A DNA stretch of 64,000 bases from Candidatus Pelagibacter sp. FZCC0015 (GTDB taxonomy: Bacteria > Pseudomonadota > Alphaproteobacteria > Pelagibacterales > Pelagibacteraceae). Position 1 is the first letter of the stretch. Every line of letters begins with the position of its first letter. The stretch lies in contig NZ_CP031125.1 of assembly GCF_007833635.1 (NCBI RefSeq), forward strand, positions 1,300,102 through 1,364,101. Direction: 5' to 3'. This document shows positions 38,508 to 48,002 of the stretch, one piece after another. A model generated the notes under the pieces. That model saw nothing but the letters and a program-made list of their open reading frames with translations, was not told where the DNA came from and did not search any database. The translations under genes were made by a program, and so were the position numbers.

Positions 38508-40696
38508 TTGTAAACGAGCAAGTAGCAGTTGATCATGGTTTAAAGAAAGATGAATACGCTAAAATTTGTGAACTATTAAAGAGAACTCCTAACATCACAG
38601 AGCTAGGTATTTTTTCTGCAATGTGGAATGAACATTGTTCTTATAAATCATCAAGATTACACCTAAAAAAACTACCTACTAAAGGAAAGAAAGTTATTCA
38701 AGGTCCTGGAGAAAATGCTGGTGTTATCGATATTGAGGATAATGATGCTATAGTTTTTAAAATAGAAAGTCACAATCACCCTTCATTTATTGAACCATAC
38801 CAAGGTGCTGCTACCGGTGTTGGAGGAATAATGAGAGATGTATTTACAATGGGCGCAAGACCAATAGCTAACTTAAACTCTATTCATTTTGGATCACCAC
38901 AACATAAAAAAACGAAAAATTTATTAAGAGGTGTTGTTCATGGAATAGGTGGTTATGGAAATTGTATGGGTGTTCCTACAATTGCTGGCCAAACAAGTTT
39001 TGATAGCTCGTATAATGGAAATATTTTGGTTAACGCTATGACATTAGGATTGGTAAAAAAAGATAAGATTTTTTACTCTAAAGCTGCAGGATTAAATAAA
39101 CCAGTAATTTATGTTGGATCTAAAACTGGTAGAGACGGAATACATGGGGCAAGTATGGCTTCAGCTAGTTTTGATGAAAAAATAGAAGAAAAAAAACCAA
39201 CAGTTCAAGTTGGTGATCCATTTACTGAAAAACTATTACTTGAGGCTTGTTTAGAGTTAATGGCAGGAGACTCAATTATAGCTATACAGGATATGGGTGC
39301 TGCTGGTTTAACATCATCAAGTATTGAAATGGCATCTAAAGGAAACCTTGGAATTGAAATCAATTTAAATAAAGTGCCATGTAGAGAAACTAAAATGACA
39401 CCTTACGAAATTATGCTCTCTGAGAGCCAAGAAAGAATGTTGATTGTTCTAGAAAACGGCAAAGAAGAACAGGCAAAAAAAATATTTGATAAATGGAACT
39501 TAGATTTTGCAGTGATTGGAAAAACTACTAAATCTAAAAAAATAGAACTTTATTTTGATAAAAAAAAAGTTGCTGACATTCCTGTTAATACCTTGGTTGA
39601 AAACTCTCCTATGTACGATCGAAAATGGAAAAAAGCAAAACTTCCTAAAAAAAATAAGATTAAAAAGGAAGATATTAAACATTTAAAAATTATTGATGTA
39701 TTAAAAAAAATTTTAGCAAATCCTAACGTGTGTAGCAAAGAGTGGATTTGGCAACAGTATGATCATACTGTCATGGGCGATACAATACAAAAACCTGGTG
39801 GGGATGCTGGTGTTGTAAGAGTTCATGGAACGGATAAAGCTGTAGCTGCTTCTGTAGATTCTTCTGCAGTTTATTGTTGGGCCCACCCTTTAACTGGTGG
39901 AAAGCAAGTAGTTTGTGAAAGTTTTAGAAATCTTATATCTGTTGGTGCAAAACCAATTGCTATCACTAATTGTCTAAATTTTGGAAGTCCTGAAAATGAT
40001 GAAAATATGGGTGAGTTTGTTGAATGCGTTCAAGGTATAGGTGAAGCTAGTGAATACCTTAGGTTTCCTGTCGTTTCTGGAAATGTATCTTTTTATAACC
40101 AAACAAAAGACCAAGGTATAAAGCCTACACCTGCAATTGGTGGAGTTGGCTTGATCAAAAATTATAAGAATATGATTACAATGGATTTCAAAGAAGTTGA
40201 CAATTTAGTTTTGGTTATAGGAAAAACTGAGGGTCACATTGATCAAAGTTTATTTGCAAGAAATATTTTAGATGAAAAAAATGGACCACCACCCGAGGTA
40301 AATCTATTTAACGAAAAAAATAATGGTGAAACATTGCTGAAATTGATTGATAATAATTTAATAAAAAGTGCGCATGATGTTTCCTTAGGTGGCATAATTA
40401 CTTCAGTAGCGAAAATGTGTATTAAAGGAAAAAAGGGAATAAATATTAAAAAACCTAAATATTTAATTAACGAAATAGAATACTTGTTTGCTGAAGACCA
40501 AGGCAGATATATTATAGAAATAAACAAAAAAGATTTTAAAAAAGTAGCTGATATATTGCTTAAAAATGCAGTCCATTTCGATGAACTTGGTACAATTAAT
40601 GAAAATGAACTATATATTAATGATAAGACAAAAGTTACAATTGACGAATTATCAACTTCAAATAAAAGTTGGCTTGCAAATTATATGAGTAAATAA
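38504..40696 (+). CDS. purL: Phosphoribosylformylglycinamidine synthase subunit PurL
   Basis: The 730-residue protein is the small-type PurL that needs separate PurS and PurQ. It has the ATP/substrate segment KIESHNHPSFIEPYQGAATG followed by VGGIMRDVFTMGARPIANLN, and the duplicated second half with GDAGVVRVHG and GGKQVVCESFRNLISVGAKP. It makes FGAM from FGAR. It shares one base with the bolA start at 40696. Confidence 0.97.
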   Translation: MIVNEQVAVDHGLKKDEYAKICELLKRTPNITELGIFSAMWNEHCSYKSSRLHLKKLPTKGKKVIQGPGENAGVIDIEDNDAIVFKIESHNHPSFIEPYQGAATGVGGIMRDVFTMGARPIANLNSIHFGSPQHKKTKNLLRGVVHGIGGYGNCMGVPTIAGQTSFDSSYNGNILVNAMTLGLVKKDKIFYSKAAGLNKPVIYVGSKTGRDGIHGASMASASFDEKIEEKKPTVQVGDPFTEKLLLEACLELMAGDSIIAIQDMGAAGLTSSSIEMASKGNLGIEINLNKVPCRETKMTPYEIMLSESQERMLIVLENGKEEQAKKIFDKWNLDFAVIGKTTKSKKIELYFDKKKVADIPVNTLVENSPMYDRKWKKAKLPKKNKIKKEDIKHLKIIDVLKKILANPNVCSKEWIWQQYDHTVMGDTIQKPGGDAGVVRVHGTDKAVAASVDSSAVYCWAHPLTGGKQVVCESFRNLISVGAKPIAITNCLNFGSPENDENMGEFVECVQGIGEASEYLRFPVVSGNVSFYNQTKDQGIKPTPAIGGVGLIKNYKNMITMDFKEVDNLVLVIGKTEGHIDQSLFARNILDEKNGPPPEVNLFNEKNNGETLLKLIDNNLIKSAHDVSLGGIITSVAKMCIKGKKGINIKKPKYLINEIEYLFAEDQGRYIIEINKKDFKKVADILLKNAVHFDELGTINENELYINDKTKVTIDELSTSNKSWLANYMSK

Positions 40697-40926
40697 TGGC
40701 AATGGATTTAAAAGAAATTGAGAATTTTATAAAAGAGGCAATGCCAGATGCAATTGTTGAAATACAAGATTTGGCAGGTGATGGAAATCATTATTCCGCA
40801 ACTGTTACCTCATCACAATTTTCTGGAAAAAGTAAAATTGAGCAACATAAAATGGTTTACAACTCATTAAAAGGTAGAATGGGTAATGAACTGCATGCAT
40901 TAGCAATTAAAACAAAGGAGAGCTAA
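40696..40926 (+). CDS. BolA family protein
   Basis: The 76-residue product shows the BolA core: MDLKEIENFIKEAMPDAIVE, DLAGDGNHYSATVTSSQFSG and SKIEQHKMVYNSLKGRMGNE. The position of H and the lack of the stationary-phase BolA extension place it nearer BolA2/IbaG types. Such proteins form [2Fe-2S] heterodimers with CGFS monothiol glutaredoxins, and its neighbour is exactly that. It is coupled to purL through one shared base. Confidence 0.88.
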   Translation: MAMDLKEIENFIKEAMPDAIVEIQDLAGDGNHYSATVTSSQFSGKSKIEQHKMVYNSLKGRMGNELHALAIKTKES

Positions 40927-41259
40927 ATGGATCAACAAATAAATGATTTAATAAAAAATGAAATTGAAAACAATGAAGTATGTTTGTTTATGAAAGGCAC
41001 ACCTGACGCTCCTCAATGTGGATTTTCAATGGCTACTTCAAATATTTTAAAAATACTAGAAGTAAACTTTAAAGGTATAAATGTTTTAGAAAATCAAAAT
41101 TTAAGAGAGGGTATTAAAATTTTTAGTGACTGGCCTACTATACCTCAATTATACATTAAAAACGAATTCATAGGTGGTTGTGATATAGTTAAAGAAATGT
41201 ACGAAAACGGTGAATTAAAAAAATTGTTAGAAGAAAAAGGTATAAATTTTAAAAACTAA
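40927..41259 (+). CDS. grxD: Monothiol glutaredoxin, CGFS type
   Basis: This 110-residue Grx4-type protein carries CGFS at residues 31-34 (KGTPDAPQCGFSMATSNILK) and the GSH-binding segments DWPTIPQLYIKNEFIGGCDI. It binds a bridging Fe-S cluster with glutathione and passes clusters to targets or to BolA. It starts directly after the bolA stop with an AGGAG-like stretch inside bolA (AAAGGAGAGC). It ends the plus-strand purine run, converging on the methyltransferase gene. Confidence 0.95.
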   Translation: MDQQINDLIKNEIENNEVCLFMKGTPDAPQCGFSMATSNILKILEVNFKGINVLENQNLREGIKIFSDWPTIPQLYIKNEFIGGCDIVKEMYENGELKKLLEEKGINFKN

Positions 41260-41270
41260 AAAGATTAAAA

Positions 41271-41990
41271 TTATTTTTTTCTAAGAAAAGCTATATCAGA
41301 TATTTTGCTTTTACCTTTGTAGCAAAAAATTTTAGATTTACGTAATTCTCTAATTGTTTCTTCATTTAAAATTTTAGATTTAATTTTTTTATTCTTATTT
41401 AACTTATCTATCAATTTATCTAAAGTAAGCTCATTAACATTCTTATTTCTTTTAAAATAATTTGAAAATTTATAATCCTCAATAATATAATAACCTGAAT
41501 TTGTTAAATATTTATAAAAATAATTTAATGAAAATAATTGATCACTTAACAAGTGTGAACCATCATCAATAATTATATGAAATTTATTAACTGAAAAATT
41601 TTGACTAATTTTTTTAATAAATTTGCTTAACATTTTTTCATTTGAAGAGTCTAATCCAAAATAATTAATTTTTTTTGACTTATAAACAACCAATGTTAAA
41701 TTTACATCAATACAAAAAACTCTGCTTTTTTTAAAATAATGAATAAAAGATGCAGCAGATGCCCCTCCTGCAGCACCTATTTCTAAAATATTTATTTTCT
41801 TATTTTTTATTCCGTTTAAGTGTCTTGTATAAAATTTTGAGAAATTATGAGATTTTGATGATTTATCAGTACCATAATTTATAAAAAGATTATCTAAACC
41901 TATTTTTTTTTTAAATTTATCATTGTCTACATTTATTTTTTTTTTAAAAAAAAAAATAGTATTACGCTTAAATATGCTAAAAAAATTCAA
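41271..41990 (-). CDS. SAM-dependent methyltransferase, TylF/MycE-like
   Basis: The 239-residue protein has NYGTDKSSKSHNFSKFYTRH, the SAM-binding NILEIGAAGGASAASFIHYF, FCIDVN, and FHIIIDDGSHLLSDQLFSLN with the metal-binding DD of sugar O-methyltransferases related to MycE and TylF. The likely role is O-methylation of a surface glycan sugar. The start is a TTG at 41990 immediately after the rpsD stop; no ATG precedes the conserved region. The first 35 codons contain a T11/A10 block (minus strand) and a further A10 run, which could slip. The gene is much more A+T-rich than its neighbours grxD and rpsD. Confidence 0.65.
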   Translation of the reverse strand: MNFFSIFKRNTIFFFKKKINVDNDKFKKKIGLDNLFINYGTDKSSKSHNFSKFYTRHLNGIKNKKINILEIGAAGGASAASFIHYFKKSRVFCIDVNLTLVVYKSKKINYFGLDSSNEKMLSKFIKKISQNFSVNKFHIIIDDGSHLLSDQLFSLNYFYKYLTNSGYYIIEDYKFSNYFKRNKNVNELTLDKLIDKLNKNKKIKSKILNEETIRELRKSKIFCYKGKSKISDIAFLRKK

Positions 41991-42608
41991 TTATCTTGAG
42001 TAATATTCAATAACTAGATTGGGCTCCATTACTATTGGGTATGGAACTTCTTCAAACTTAGGTACTCTGACAAACTTAAGTTTCTTATTTTTCTCATCCA
42101 TTTGAATGTATTCTGGAGCTTCTCTTTCTTTATTTGCTAAGGCTATATCGATGATTGCAAGTTGTTTAGATTTATCCCTTATCTCAATTGAATCTTCCTC
42201 TCTAACCAAATAGCTCCCAATGTTCACTTTTTTACCATTTACTTTCACATGACCGTGATTAATTAATTGTCTAGCTGAAAAAATTGTTGTTGCAAATTTT
42301 GCTCTGTAGATCACAGCATCTAATCTTCTCTCAAGAAGACCAATTAAGTTTTCACCAGTGTCGCCTTTGAGCATTACTGCTTTTTTATAAATATTTCTAA
42401 ATTGTCTCTCGTTAATGTTACCATAATAGGCTTTTAATTTTTGTTTAGCTTGAAGCTGTATCCCATAATCAGATGGCTTTGATGTTTTTGTTTGACCGTG
42501 TTGTCCTGGTCCATAAGCTCTAGTATTAAAAGGACTCTTTGGTCTTCCCCATAGGTTAACTTTTAGTCTTCTATCTACTTTATGTTTAGAGTTTAATCTT
42601 TTTGTCAT
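41991..42608 (-). CDS. rpsD: 30S ribosomal protein S4
   Basis: The 205-residue product contains [20 protein letters not shown] near the N-terminus and the S4 RNA-binding domain [41 protein letters not shown]4 is a primary 16S rRNA binder and part of the mRNA entry helicase. It is separate from the alpha operon, as in other alphaproteobacteria. Its stop directly abuts the TTG start of the methyltransferase. Confidence 0.97.
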   Translation of the reverse strand: MTKRLNSKHKVDRRLKVNLWGRPKSPFNTRAYGPGQHGQTKTSKPSDYGIQLQAKQKLKAYYGNINERQFRNIYKKAVMLKGDTGENLIGLLERRLDAVIYRAKFATTIFSARQLINHGHVKVNGKKVNIGSYLVREEDSIEIRDKSKQLAIIDIALANKEREAPEYIQMDEKNKKLKFVRVPKFEEVPYPIVMEPNLVIEYYSR

Positions 42609-42648
42609 TTAATAATGGGCTTTATAAACTTACTCATCATTTTGTCAA

Positions 42649-43362
42649 TCAACGTTTTTTACCTAAACTTGCAAATACACCTGATAAAATACGTGTTTCT
42701 TTGATTGATAATTCCATCCTATAAAAAATATTCCTCAAGTTTTCAAGCATTATTGGCTTTTTCTCTTTTGATTTAAAAAAATTAATCTCTTCAAGATTCT
42801 GTATACAAAGATTTGCCATAGCAACTATTTCTTTTTTAGATGCTGATTTAACTTTATTTGATTTCTTAAAGGAAGATACTTTTGAATTAATTATGCTTGA
42901 TACATATTGTGCAATTATTATTAAGCTATGAGATAAATTTAACGATTTAAAATCAGGGTTAGTTGGAATTTGAAGAGTATAATTGGCATAGCTTATTTCA
43001 TTATTTGATAGACCAGATGCTTCTGAGCCAAATAAAAAAGCTATTTTCTTTTTATAATTTATTTTTTTTAAATCTTCTAATTGGATATGTTTAATATTTT
43101 TATTTCTAAATCGCGCTGATGTTGCAATTACAATATCGATATTTTTTAAAGGTTTTTCTAAATTTTCAAAATTTTTTGCCTTATTAATTATATTTTTTGC
43201 TCCTACTGAGGTTGCTAAAATTTTATCATTGGGAAATATTGGTTTAGGATTAATAACAATCAGTTTATTAAAATTAAAATTTTTCATTCCTCTTGCACAT
43301 GCTCCTATATTTTCTGAGAGCTGAGGTTTGTGTAAAATGAAAGAAATATTATTAACAGACAT
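42649..43362 (-). CDS. trmJ: tRNA/rRNA methyltransferase, TrmJ type (SpoU family)
   Basis: The 237-residue product has ISFILHKPQLSENIGACARG, the N-terminal SpoU motif 1 with the conserved N and R, FLFGSEASGLSNNEISYANY (motif 2) and SLNLSHSLIIIAQYVSS (motif 3), plus a C-terminal helical extension as in TrmJ, which 2'-O-methylates position 32 of tRNAs. RNA target is inferred from the family group. It shares one base with the DUF1989 gene. Confidence 0.85.
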   Translation of the reverse strand: MSVNNISFILHKPQLSENIGACARGMKNFNFNKLIVINPKPIFPNDKILATSVGAKNIINKAKNFENLEKPLKNIDIVIATSARFRNKNIKHIQLEDLKKINYKKKIAFLFGSEASGLSNNEISYANYTLQIPTNPDFKSLNLSHSLIIIAQYVSSIINSKVSSFKKSNKVKSASKKEIVAMANLCIQNLEEINFFKSKEKKPIMLENLRNIFYRMELSIKETRILSGVFASLGKKR

Positions 43363-44225
43363 TAATCTATGCCATGATTTCTATTATAATTGGAAATAAC
43401 AGATGGTTTAATATCATTTAGATATTGTGGATCCACTGTCCAAATAGAAACTTTTAGTGGATAACATTTTGCAACATCAGATGAATGTTCAGATCCACAA
43501 TCACCACCTGGACAAGCTGAAAGAGCACCCAACAAATCTGTTTCAGCAAAAAATTCTAAATAATCACCAGGTCTTACAGGGCTTGCTTTCATAAAGTATT
43601 GTTTAGTATCATTGGTAAATCCAGTTAACATAAAAACATTTAATACATCATGAACTATTTTTTCAGCATGATCTAATTGAATATTTTTTTCTTTTACCAA
43701 AGCTCTTGTTAAATTTGAATGACAACAATAATGATAATCGTTATCGCTCAACAGTTTTGATGTATACGGATCACATCTAGTACCAATTACATCATGAACC
43801 GATCCTCCATCTTTATCATAACCATACCAATCTAAAGTATCCCAAGTTATTGTTGCTAAAGATCTAAGATAAGGAAAACTACTAAACATTTTATCTCCAA
43901 CAGAAAGATGAGTACCATAGAGTGCTCTTGTTTTTCCTGAGTAAAATTTTTCTTCTAAATTATTTAAATTAAATAAATTTAAATCACCTACCTGAGGTCC
44001 CTCTACACTTTCAATTCTAAAAAACTCACCAAATTTAACTTCGAACGTTTTTGCATCTCTTGGAGATATTATAACTTCCTCTTTTTTAACCAAGTGTTGT
44101 CGAGCGGAATGTAAAATACTTAAATTTTTTTCTTCAATATTAGTATTCGGGTAACAAACTATTGGTTTGGCTCCTATTCTATCTTTTAGATCAGATGGTT
44201 TTTCTGAAAATTTTTTAATTTTCAT
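43362..44225 (-). CDS. DUF1989 / urea carboxylase-associated family protein
   Basis: The 287-residue protein contains ISPRDAKTFEVKFGEFFRIE, VGDLNLFNLNNLEEKFYSGK and RCDPYTSKLLSDNDYHYCCH, typical of the DUF1989 domain found next to urea carboxylase genes in other bacteria. No urea carboxylase is present in this window. Conserved Cys/His residues (YHYCCH; ACPGGDCGSEH) suggest metal binding. It sits 2 nt downstream of cimA and shares a base with trmJ, so it looks like part of a core operon. Function is not established. Confidence 0.8.
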   Translation of the reverse strand: MKIKKFSEKPSDLKDRIGAKPIVCYPNTNIEEKNLSILHSARQHLVKKEEVIISPRDAKTFEVKFGEFFRIESVEGPQVGDLNLFNLNNLEEKFYSGKTRALYGTHLSVGDKMFSSFPYLRSLATITWDTLDWYGYDKDGGSVHDVIGTRCDPYTSKLLSDNDYHYCCHSNLTRALVKEKNIQLDHAEKIVHDVLNVFMLTGFTNDTKQYFMKASPVRPGDYLEFFAETDLLGALSACPGGDCGSEHSSDVAKCYPLKVSIWTVDPQYLNDIKPSVISNYNRNHGID

Positions 44226-44227
44226 TC

Positions 44228-45829
44228 TTACGAACTTCCAGGAGCTTTATCCTTAAATAACTTATAATCTAAACTATCAACAAGAGCTTTGAAAGATGCA
44301 TCAATGATATTTGGCGATACTCCAATAGTAAACCAATTAACACCCTTCGAATCTGTACTTTCAATACTAACTCTTGTTACAGCTTCTGTACCAGTGTTTA
44401 AAATTCTAACTTTGTAATCAACTAGTCTTAAATCTTTTAAATATTCTGAATATTTGGCAAGCTTATTAACATTCTTTCTAATTGCATTATCTAGAGCATT
44501 AACAGGTCCGTTTCCTTGTCCTTCACACAAAATTTTGTCTCCATCTACTTCTAATTGAGCTTTTGCATATGAAACTATTTCTCCCGCATTATCTTTCTTT
44601 ACCGAAACATCATATTCGTTAATAGAGATATATCTTGGTATCTCCCCCATTAATCTACGAGCTAACAACTCAAAAGATGCGTCAGCACCATCATAACTAT
44701 AACCAATAAATTCTCGATCTTTCACTTCATCTAAAAGTTTTTTAATTTTTGGATCACTTTTCTCAACTTTAATTCCTATTGAATTCAATCTCGACATTAT
44801 ATTGGATTGTCCCGATTGATCTGAAACAACTATATTTCTAGAGTTTCCAACTTCTTCTGGATTTATGTGCTCATAGGTTTTAGGATCTTTTTGAACAGCT
44901 GAAACATGCATTCCACCTTTGTGAGAAAAAGCAGAAGCTCCAACATAAGGTAAATGTTTGTTAGGTTTTCTATTTAATATCTCATCTAATAATCTTGAGC
45001 ATTGAGTTAAGTTTTTTAAATTTTCTCTTTTAATACTTAATTCAAAATTTTCTGAAAAATCTTTCTTTAAAAAAAATGAGGGAATTAATGACATTAAATT
45101 AGCATTTCCACATCTTTCCCCCAAACCATTAATTGTGCCCTGGACTTGTCTAACACCTGCTTGAACTGCTGCAAGACTATTAGCTACTGCATTTTCTGTA
45201 TCATTATGAGCATGTATTCCTAAATTTTTTCCAGGGATTTGCTTGCTTACTTTAGATACAATTTCTGTTATCTCATGTGGGAGTGTACCACCGTTAGTAT
45301 CACATAAAACAATCCATCTAGCACCATTATCAAAAGCAGCTTTTAAACATGACATTGCATATTCTGGATTAGCTTTATATCCATCAAAAAAATGTTCAGC
45401 ATCAAACATGAACTCTTTTCCAGATTTAACAATATGTTTTGTACTTTCACTTATATTCATTAAATTCTGCTCATTACTTATTCCTAATGCGACATCTACT
45501 TGAAAATCCCATGATTTTCCAAACAAGCAAACAGAAGTACTTTTTGAATTAATTAATGAAGAGAGCATAGGGTCATTTTCTGCGCTGTGTTCAGATTTTT
45601 TAGTCATTCCAAATGCAGTTAATTTCGTTGTTTTAAAATTATGATTCTTATTGAAAAACTCAGTATCAGTTGGATTTGCTCCTGGCCATCCTCCCTCAAC
45701 ATAATCAATACCCAATTTATCTAATGCTGATGAGATTTTTTCCTTATCATCAATTGAAAAATCTACGCCTTGGGTTTGTGCTCCATCACGCAGTGTTGTG
45801 TCAAATATATAAAGTTGTTCCTTGCTCAT
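44228..45829 (-). CDS. cimA: (R)-Citramalate synthase
   Basis: The 533-residue enzyme condenses acetyl-CoA and pyruvate to citramalate, the first step of threonine-independent isoleucine synthesis. FDTTLRDGAQTQGVDFSIDD is the DRE-TIM signature, YVEGGWPGANPTDTEFF is the citramalate synthase rather than isopropylmalate synthase pattern, GIHAHNDTENAVANSLAAVQ supplies the metal-binding HxH, and the C-terminal region (about 400-533) is the LeuA-type allosteric domain. The start overlaps the cysS stop by 4 nt. An IPMS function is the less likely alternative. Confidence 0.9.
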   Translation of the reverse strand: MSKEQLYIFDTTLRDGAQTQGVDFSIDDKEKISSALDKLGIDYVEGGWPGANPTDTEFFNKNHNFKTTKLTAFGMTKKSEHSAENDPMLSSLINSKSTSVCLFGKSWDFQVDVALGISNEQNLMNISESTKHIVKSGKEFMFDAEHFFDGYKANPEYAMSCLKAAFDNGARWIVLCDTNGGTLPHEITEIVSKVSKQIPGKNLGIHAHNDTENAVANSLAAVQAGVRQVQGTINGLGERCGNANLMSLIPSFFLKKDFSENFELSIKRENLKNLTQCSRLLDEILNRKPNKHLPYVGASAFSHKGGMHVSAVQKDPKTYEHINPEEVGNSRNIVVSDQSGQSNIMSRLNSIGIKVEKSDPKIKKLLDEVKDREFIGYSYDGADASFELLARRLMGEIPRYISINEYDVSVKKDNAGEIVSYAKAQLEVDGDKILCEGQGNGPVNALDNAIRKNVNKLAKYSEYLKDLRLVDYKVRILNTGTEAVTRVSIESTDSKGVNWFTIGVSPNIIDASFKALVDSLDYKLFKDKAPGSS

Positions 45830-47181
45830 TTAAATTTCCAAGTCGTTTTACCATCTTTATCTTCTATTAAAACACCTTTATCTAAAAGCTCTTTTCTAAT
45901 TTTATCAGCTTCTTCGTAATTTTTGTTCTCTCTTGCCTTATTTCTTTCCTGAATTTTTTGTAAAATTTCTTTTTCAGAAATTAAAGCTTTACTAATTTTA
46001 AATTTAAGCCAATTTTCTTTACTTTCATTTAATAGTCCTACAAATTGACAAGCAGAAACAAATAAAGATTTATCTTCGTCATTACCCTTTTGAGCTTTGT
46101 CATATAATTGATGTAAATTGGCAATATATCCAGGCGTGTTTAAATCATCGTAAAGTGGCTGAAGAATTTCATCCGAAACTTTAGATTTATTTTCAATATC
46201 TAAATATGAATTGTACCATTTATTTATCGTGTTTTGACAGTCGTCCAGAAGTTTATCATTCCAATCTAATGGTTGTTTATAATGCGAACTCAGTAAAGCT
46301 AATCTCAAAACTTGGCCGCTTATCTTATTTCTAAAATCTTTTATTTTTAAAATATTTCCCTGAGACTTAGCCATCTTTTCATTAGACATAGTGATGAATG
46401 CATTATGCATCCAATATTTTGCAAATATTTTTGTATCATTTGCGCATCTTGATTGAGCTATTTCATTTTCATGATGAGGAAATAACAAATCTATACCACC
46501 TCCATGAACATCAAATTCATCTCCTAAAAATTTCTTTGACATTGCTGAACACTCTAGATGCCATCCTGGCCTTCCTTTTCCCCATGGAGATTCCCATAAA
46601 GGTTCGTCATCTTCTGAAGGTTTCCATAAAACAAAATCTTCAGAATTTTTTTTATTTTCACTAACTTCTACTCTTGATCCAGCAATAAGTTCTTCTAATT
46701 TTTTATTTGATAGTCGACCATAATCCTTGAATTTTTTAACCTCAAAATAAACATGCCTATTATTTTCATAAGCAAATCCTTTTTTTATTAATTCAGAAAT
46801 CATTTCAATCATCAAATCTATATTTTCAGTTGCTTTAGGTTGATAGGTTGGCTCTTCACAATTCAAGTAATTACAATCTTCACTAAAACTTTTATTTACT
46901 TTGCTTGTTAATTCTGAAATTGAAATATTATTTTCTTTTGAAGATTTAATAATTTTATCATCTACATCTGTAATATTTCGCACATAAGTAACTTTAGAAT
47001 AATTTTTTTTAAAAATTTTAAACAGAATATCAAATACAACTATTGGTCTTGCGTTCCCAATATGTGGATCGTCATAAACAGTTGGACCACATACATACAT
47101 TCTAATGTTGCTTTTATCTAGTGGAACAAACTTCTCTTTTTTATTTGTTAGATTGTTTGTTAAAAAAATATCTTTACTCAT
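45826..47181 (-). CDS. cysS: Cysteinyl-tRNA synthetase
   Basis: The 451-residue class I synthetase has C31 in MYVCGPTVYDDPHIGNARP with the HIGN motif at 40-43, WHLECSAMSKK and GGGIDLLFPHHENEIAQS with the remaining zinc ligands, and MSNEKMAKSQGN as the KMSKS loop. Length is typical. The C-terminal helical anticodon region ends DGKTTWKFK. It precedes cimA with a 4-nt overlap. Confidence 0.97.
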   Translation of the reverse strand: MSKDIFLTNNLTNKKEKFVPLDKSNIRMYVCGPTVYDDPHIGNARPIVVFDILFKIFKKNYSKVTYVRNITDVDDKIIKSSKENNISISELTSKVNKSFSEDCNYLNCEEPTYQPKATENIDLMIEMISELIKKGFAYENNRHVYFEVKKFKDYGRLSNKKLEELIAGSRVEVSENKKNSEDFVLWKPSEDDEPLWESPWGKGRPGWHLECSAMSKKFLGDEFDVHGGGIDLLFPHHENEIAQSRCANDTKIFAKYWMHNAFITMSNEKMAKSQGNILKIKDFRNKISGQVLRLALLSSHYKQPLDWNDKLLDDCQNTINKWYNSYLDIENKSKVSDEILQPLYDDLNTPGYIANLHQLYDKAQKGNDEDKSLFVSACQFVGLLNESKENWLKFKISKALISEKEILQKIQERNKARENKNYEEADKIRKELLDKGVLIEDKDGKTTWKFK

Positions 47182-47226
47182 TATTTTAGGAATATACTTA
47201 AAAAATAGATTTGTGAATCTATTTGA

Positions 47227-47964
47227 TTAATTTGGGATTTTGCATACAGGAATTGGCTCCATTTTATGCAAATTTTGTTTTCTAATAGTTTCGTATTTAG
47301 CTCGATTAGTTGAATTAGGATTATCCATTGCCTCTTCTAATTCTTCGTATTTCAATCCTAATTGACCTTCATCAGTTCTTCCATCATCCCATAATCCATC
47401 CGTAGGGGCCGCATCTATAATTTCTTTTAAAATTCCAAGCTCTTTTCCAAGCTCCCAAACTTCTGTTTTATTACAATCTGCTATTGGCGATATATCTACC
47501 CCACCATCTCCGTATTTTGTGTAAAACCCAACACCAAAATCTTCAACTTTATTTCCAGTTCCAACTACTATTCCTTTATTTGCTGCTGCAACTTGATAAA
47601 GCGTTGTCATTCTCAATCTGGCTCTAGAATTCGCCATTCCGTGTTCATTATCAAAATTTGATAAACTAGAACTAAAAGCCAAAAATAACTCATCTAAATT
47701 GATAGTATGTGCCTCAACATTTTTAAAATTTTTAACTAACCACTCTTGATGCTTTAAACTTAAATCATGTTGATGTGATTTCTGTTTGATTGGCATTGAC
47801 AAAACAATAGTTTTTAAACCTGTCATTGCGCTTAATGTACTAGAAACTGACGAATCTATTCCTCCAGAAATTCCTATAACCAATGACTCTGCCATACTTG
47901 GCATATTATTTACATAATCTTTAATCCAGTTAGAAATAAAATTTACTTTTTCTGAAGCATTCAT
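47227..47964 (-). CDS. nadE: NAD synthetase (ammonia-dependent form)
   Basis: The 245-residue protein carries the P-loop SGGIDS at residues 33-38 (VIGISGGIDSSVSSTLSAMT), GTGNKVEDFGVGFYTKYGDG and PTDGLWDDGRTDEGQLG. It amidates nicotinic acid adenine dinucleotide to NAD. There is no N-terminal glutaminase domain, so ammonia is the expected nitrogen donor. It lies between cysS and the DAHP synthase with gaps of 45 and 38 nt. Confidence 0.95.
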   Translation of the reverse strand: MNASEKVNFISNWIKDYVNNMPSMAESLVIGISGGIDSSVSSTLSAMTGLKTIVLSMPIKQKSHQHDLSLKHQEWLVKNFKNVEAHTINLDELFLAFSSSLSNFDNEHGMANSRARLRMTTLYQVAAANKGIVVGTGNKVEDFGVGFYTKYGDGGVDISPIADCNKTEVWELGKELGILKEIIDAAPTDGLWDDGRTDEGQLGLKYEELEEAMDNPNSTNRAKYETIRKQNLHKMEPIPVCKIPN

Positions 47965-48002
47965 GATTTTAAAGTATTAAATATTTAAAATTTTACAATG
48001 TA

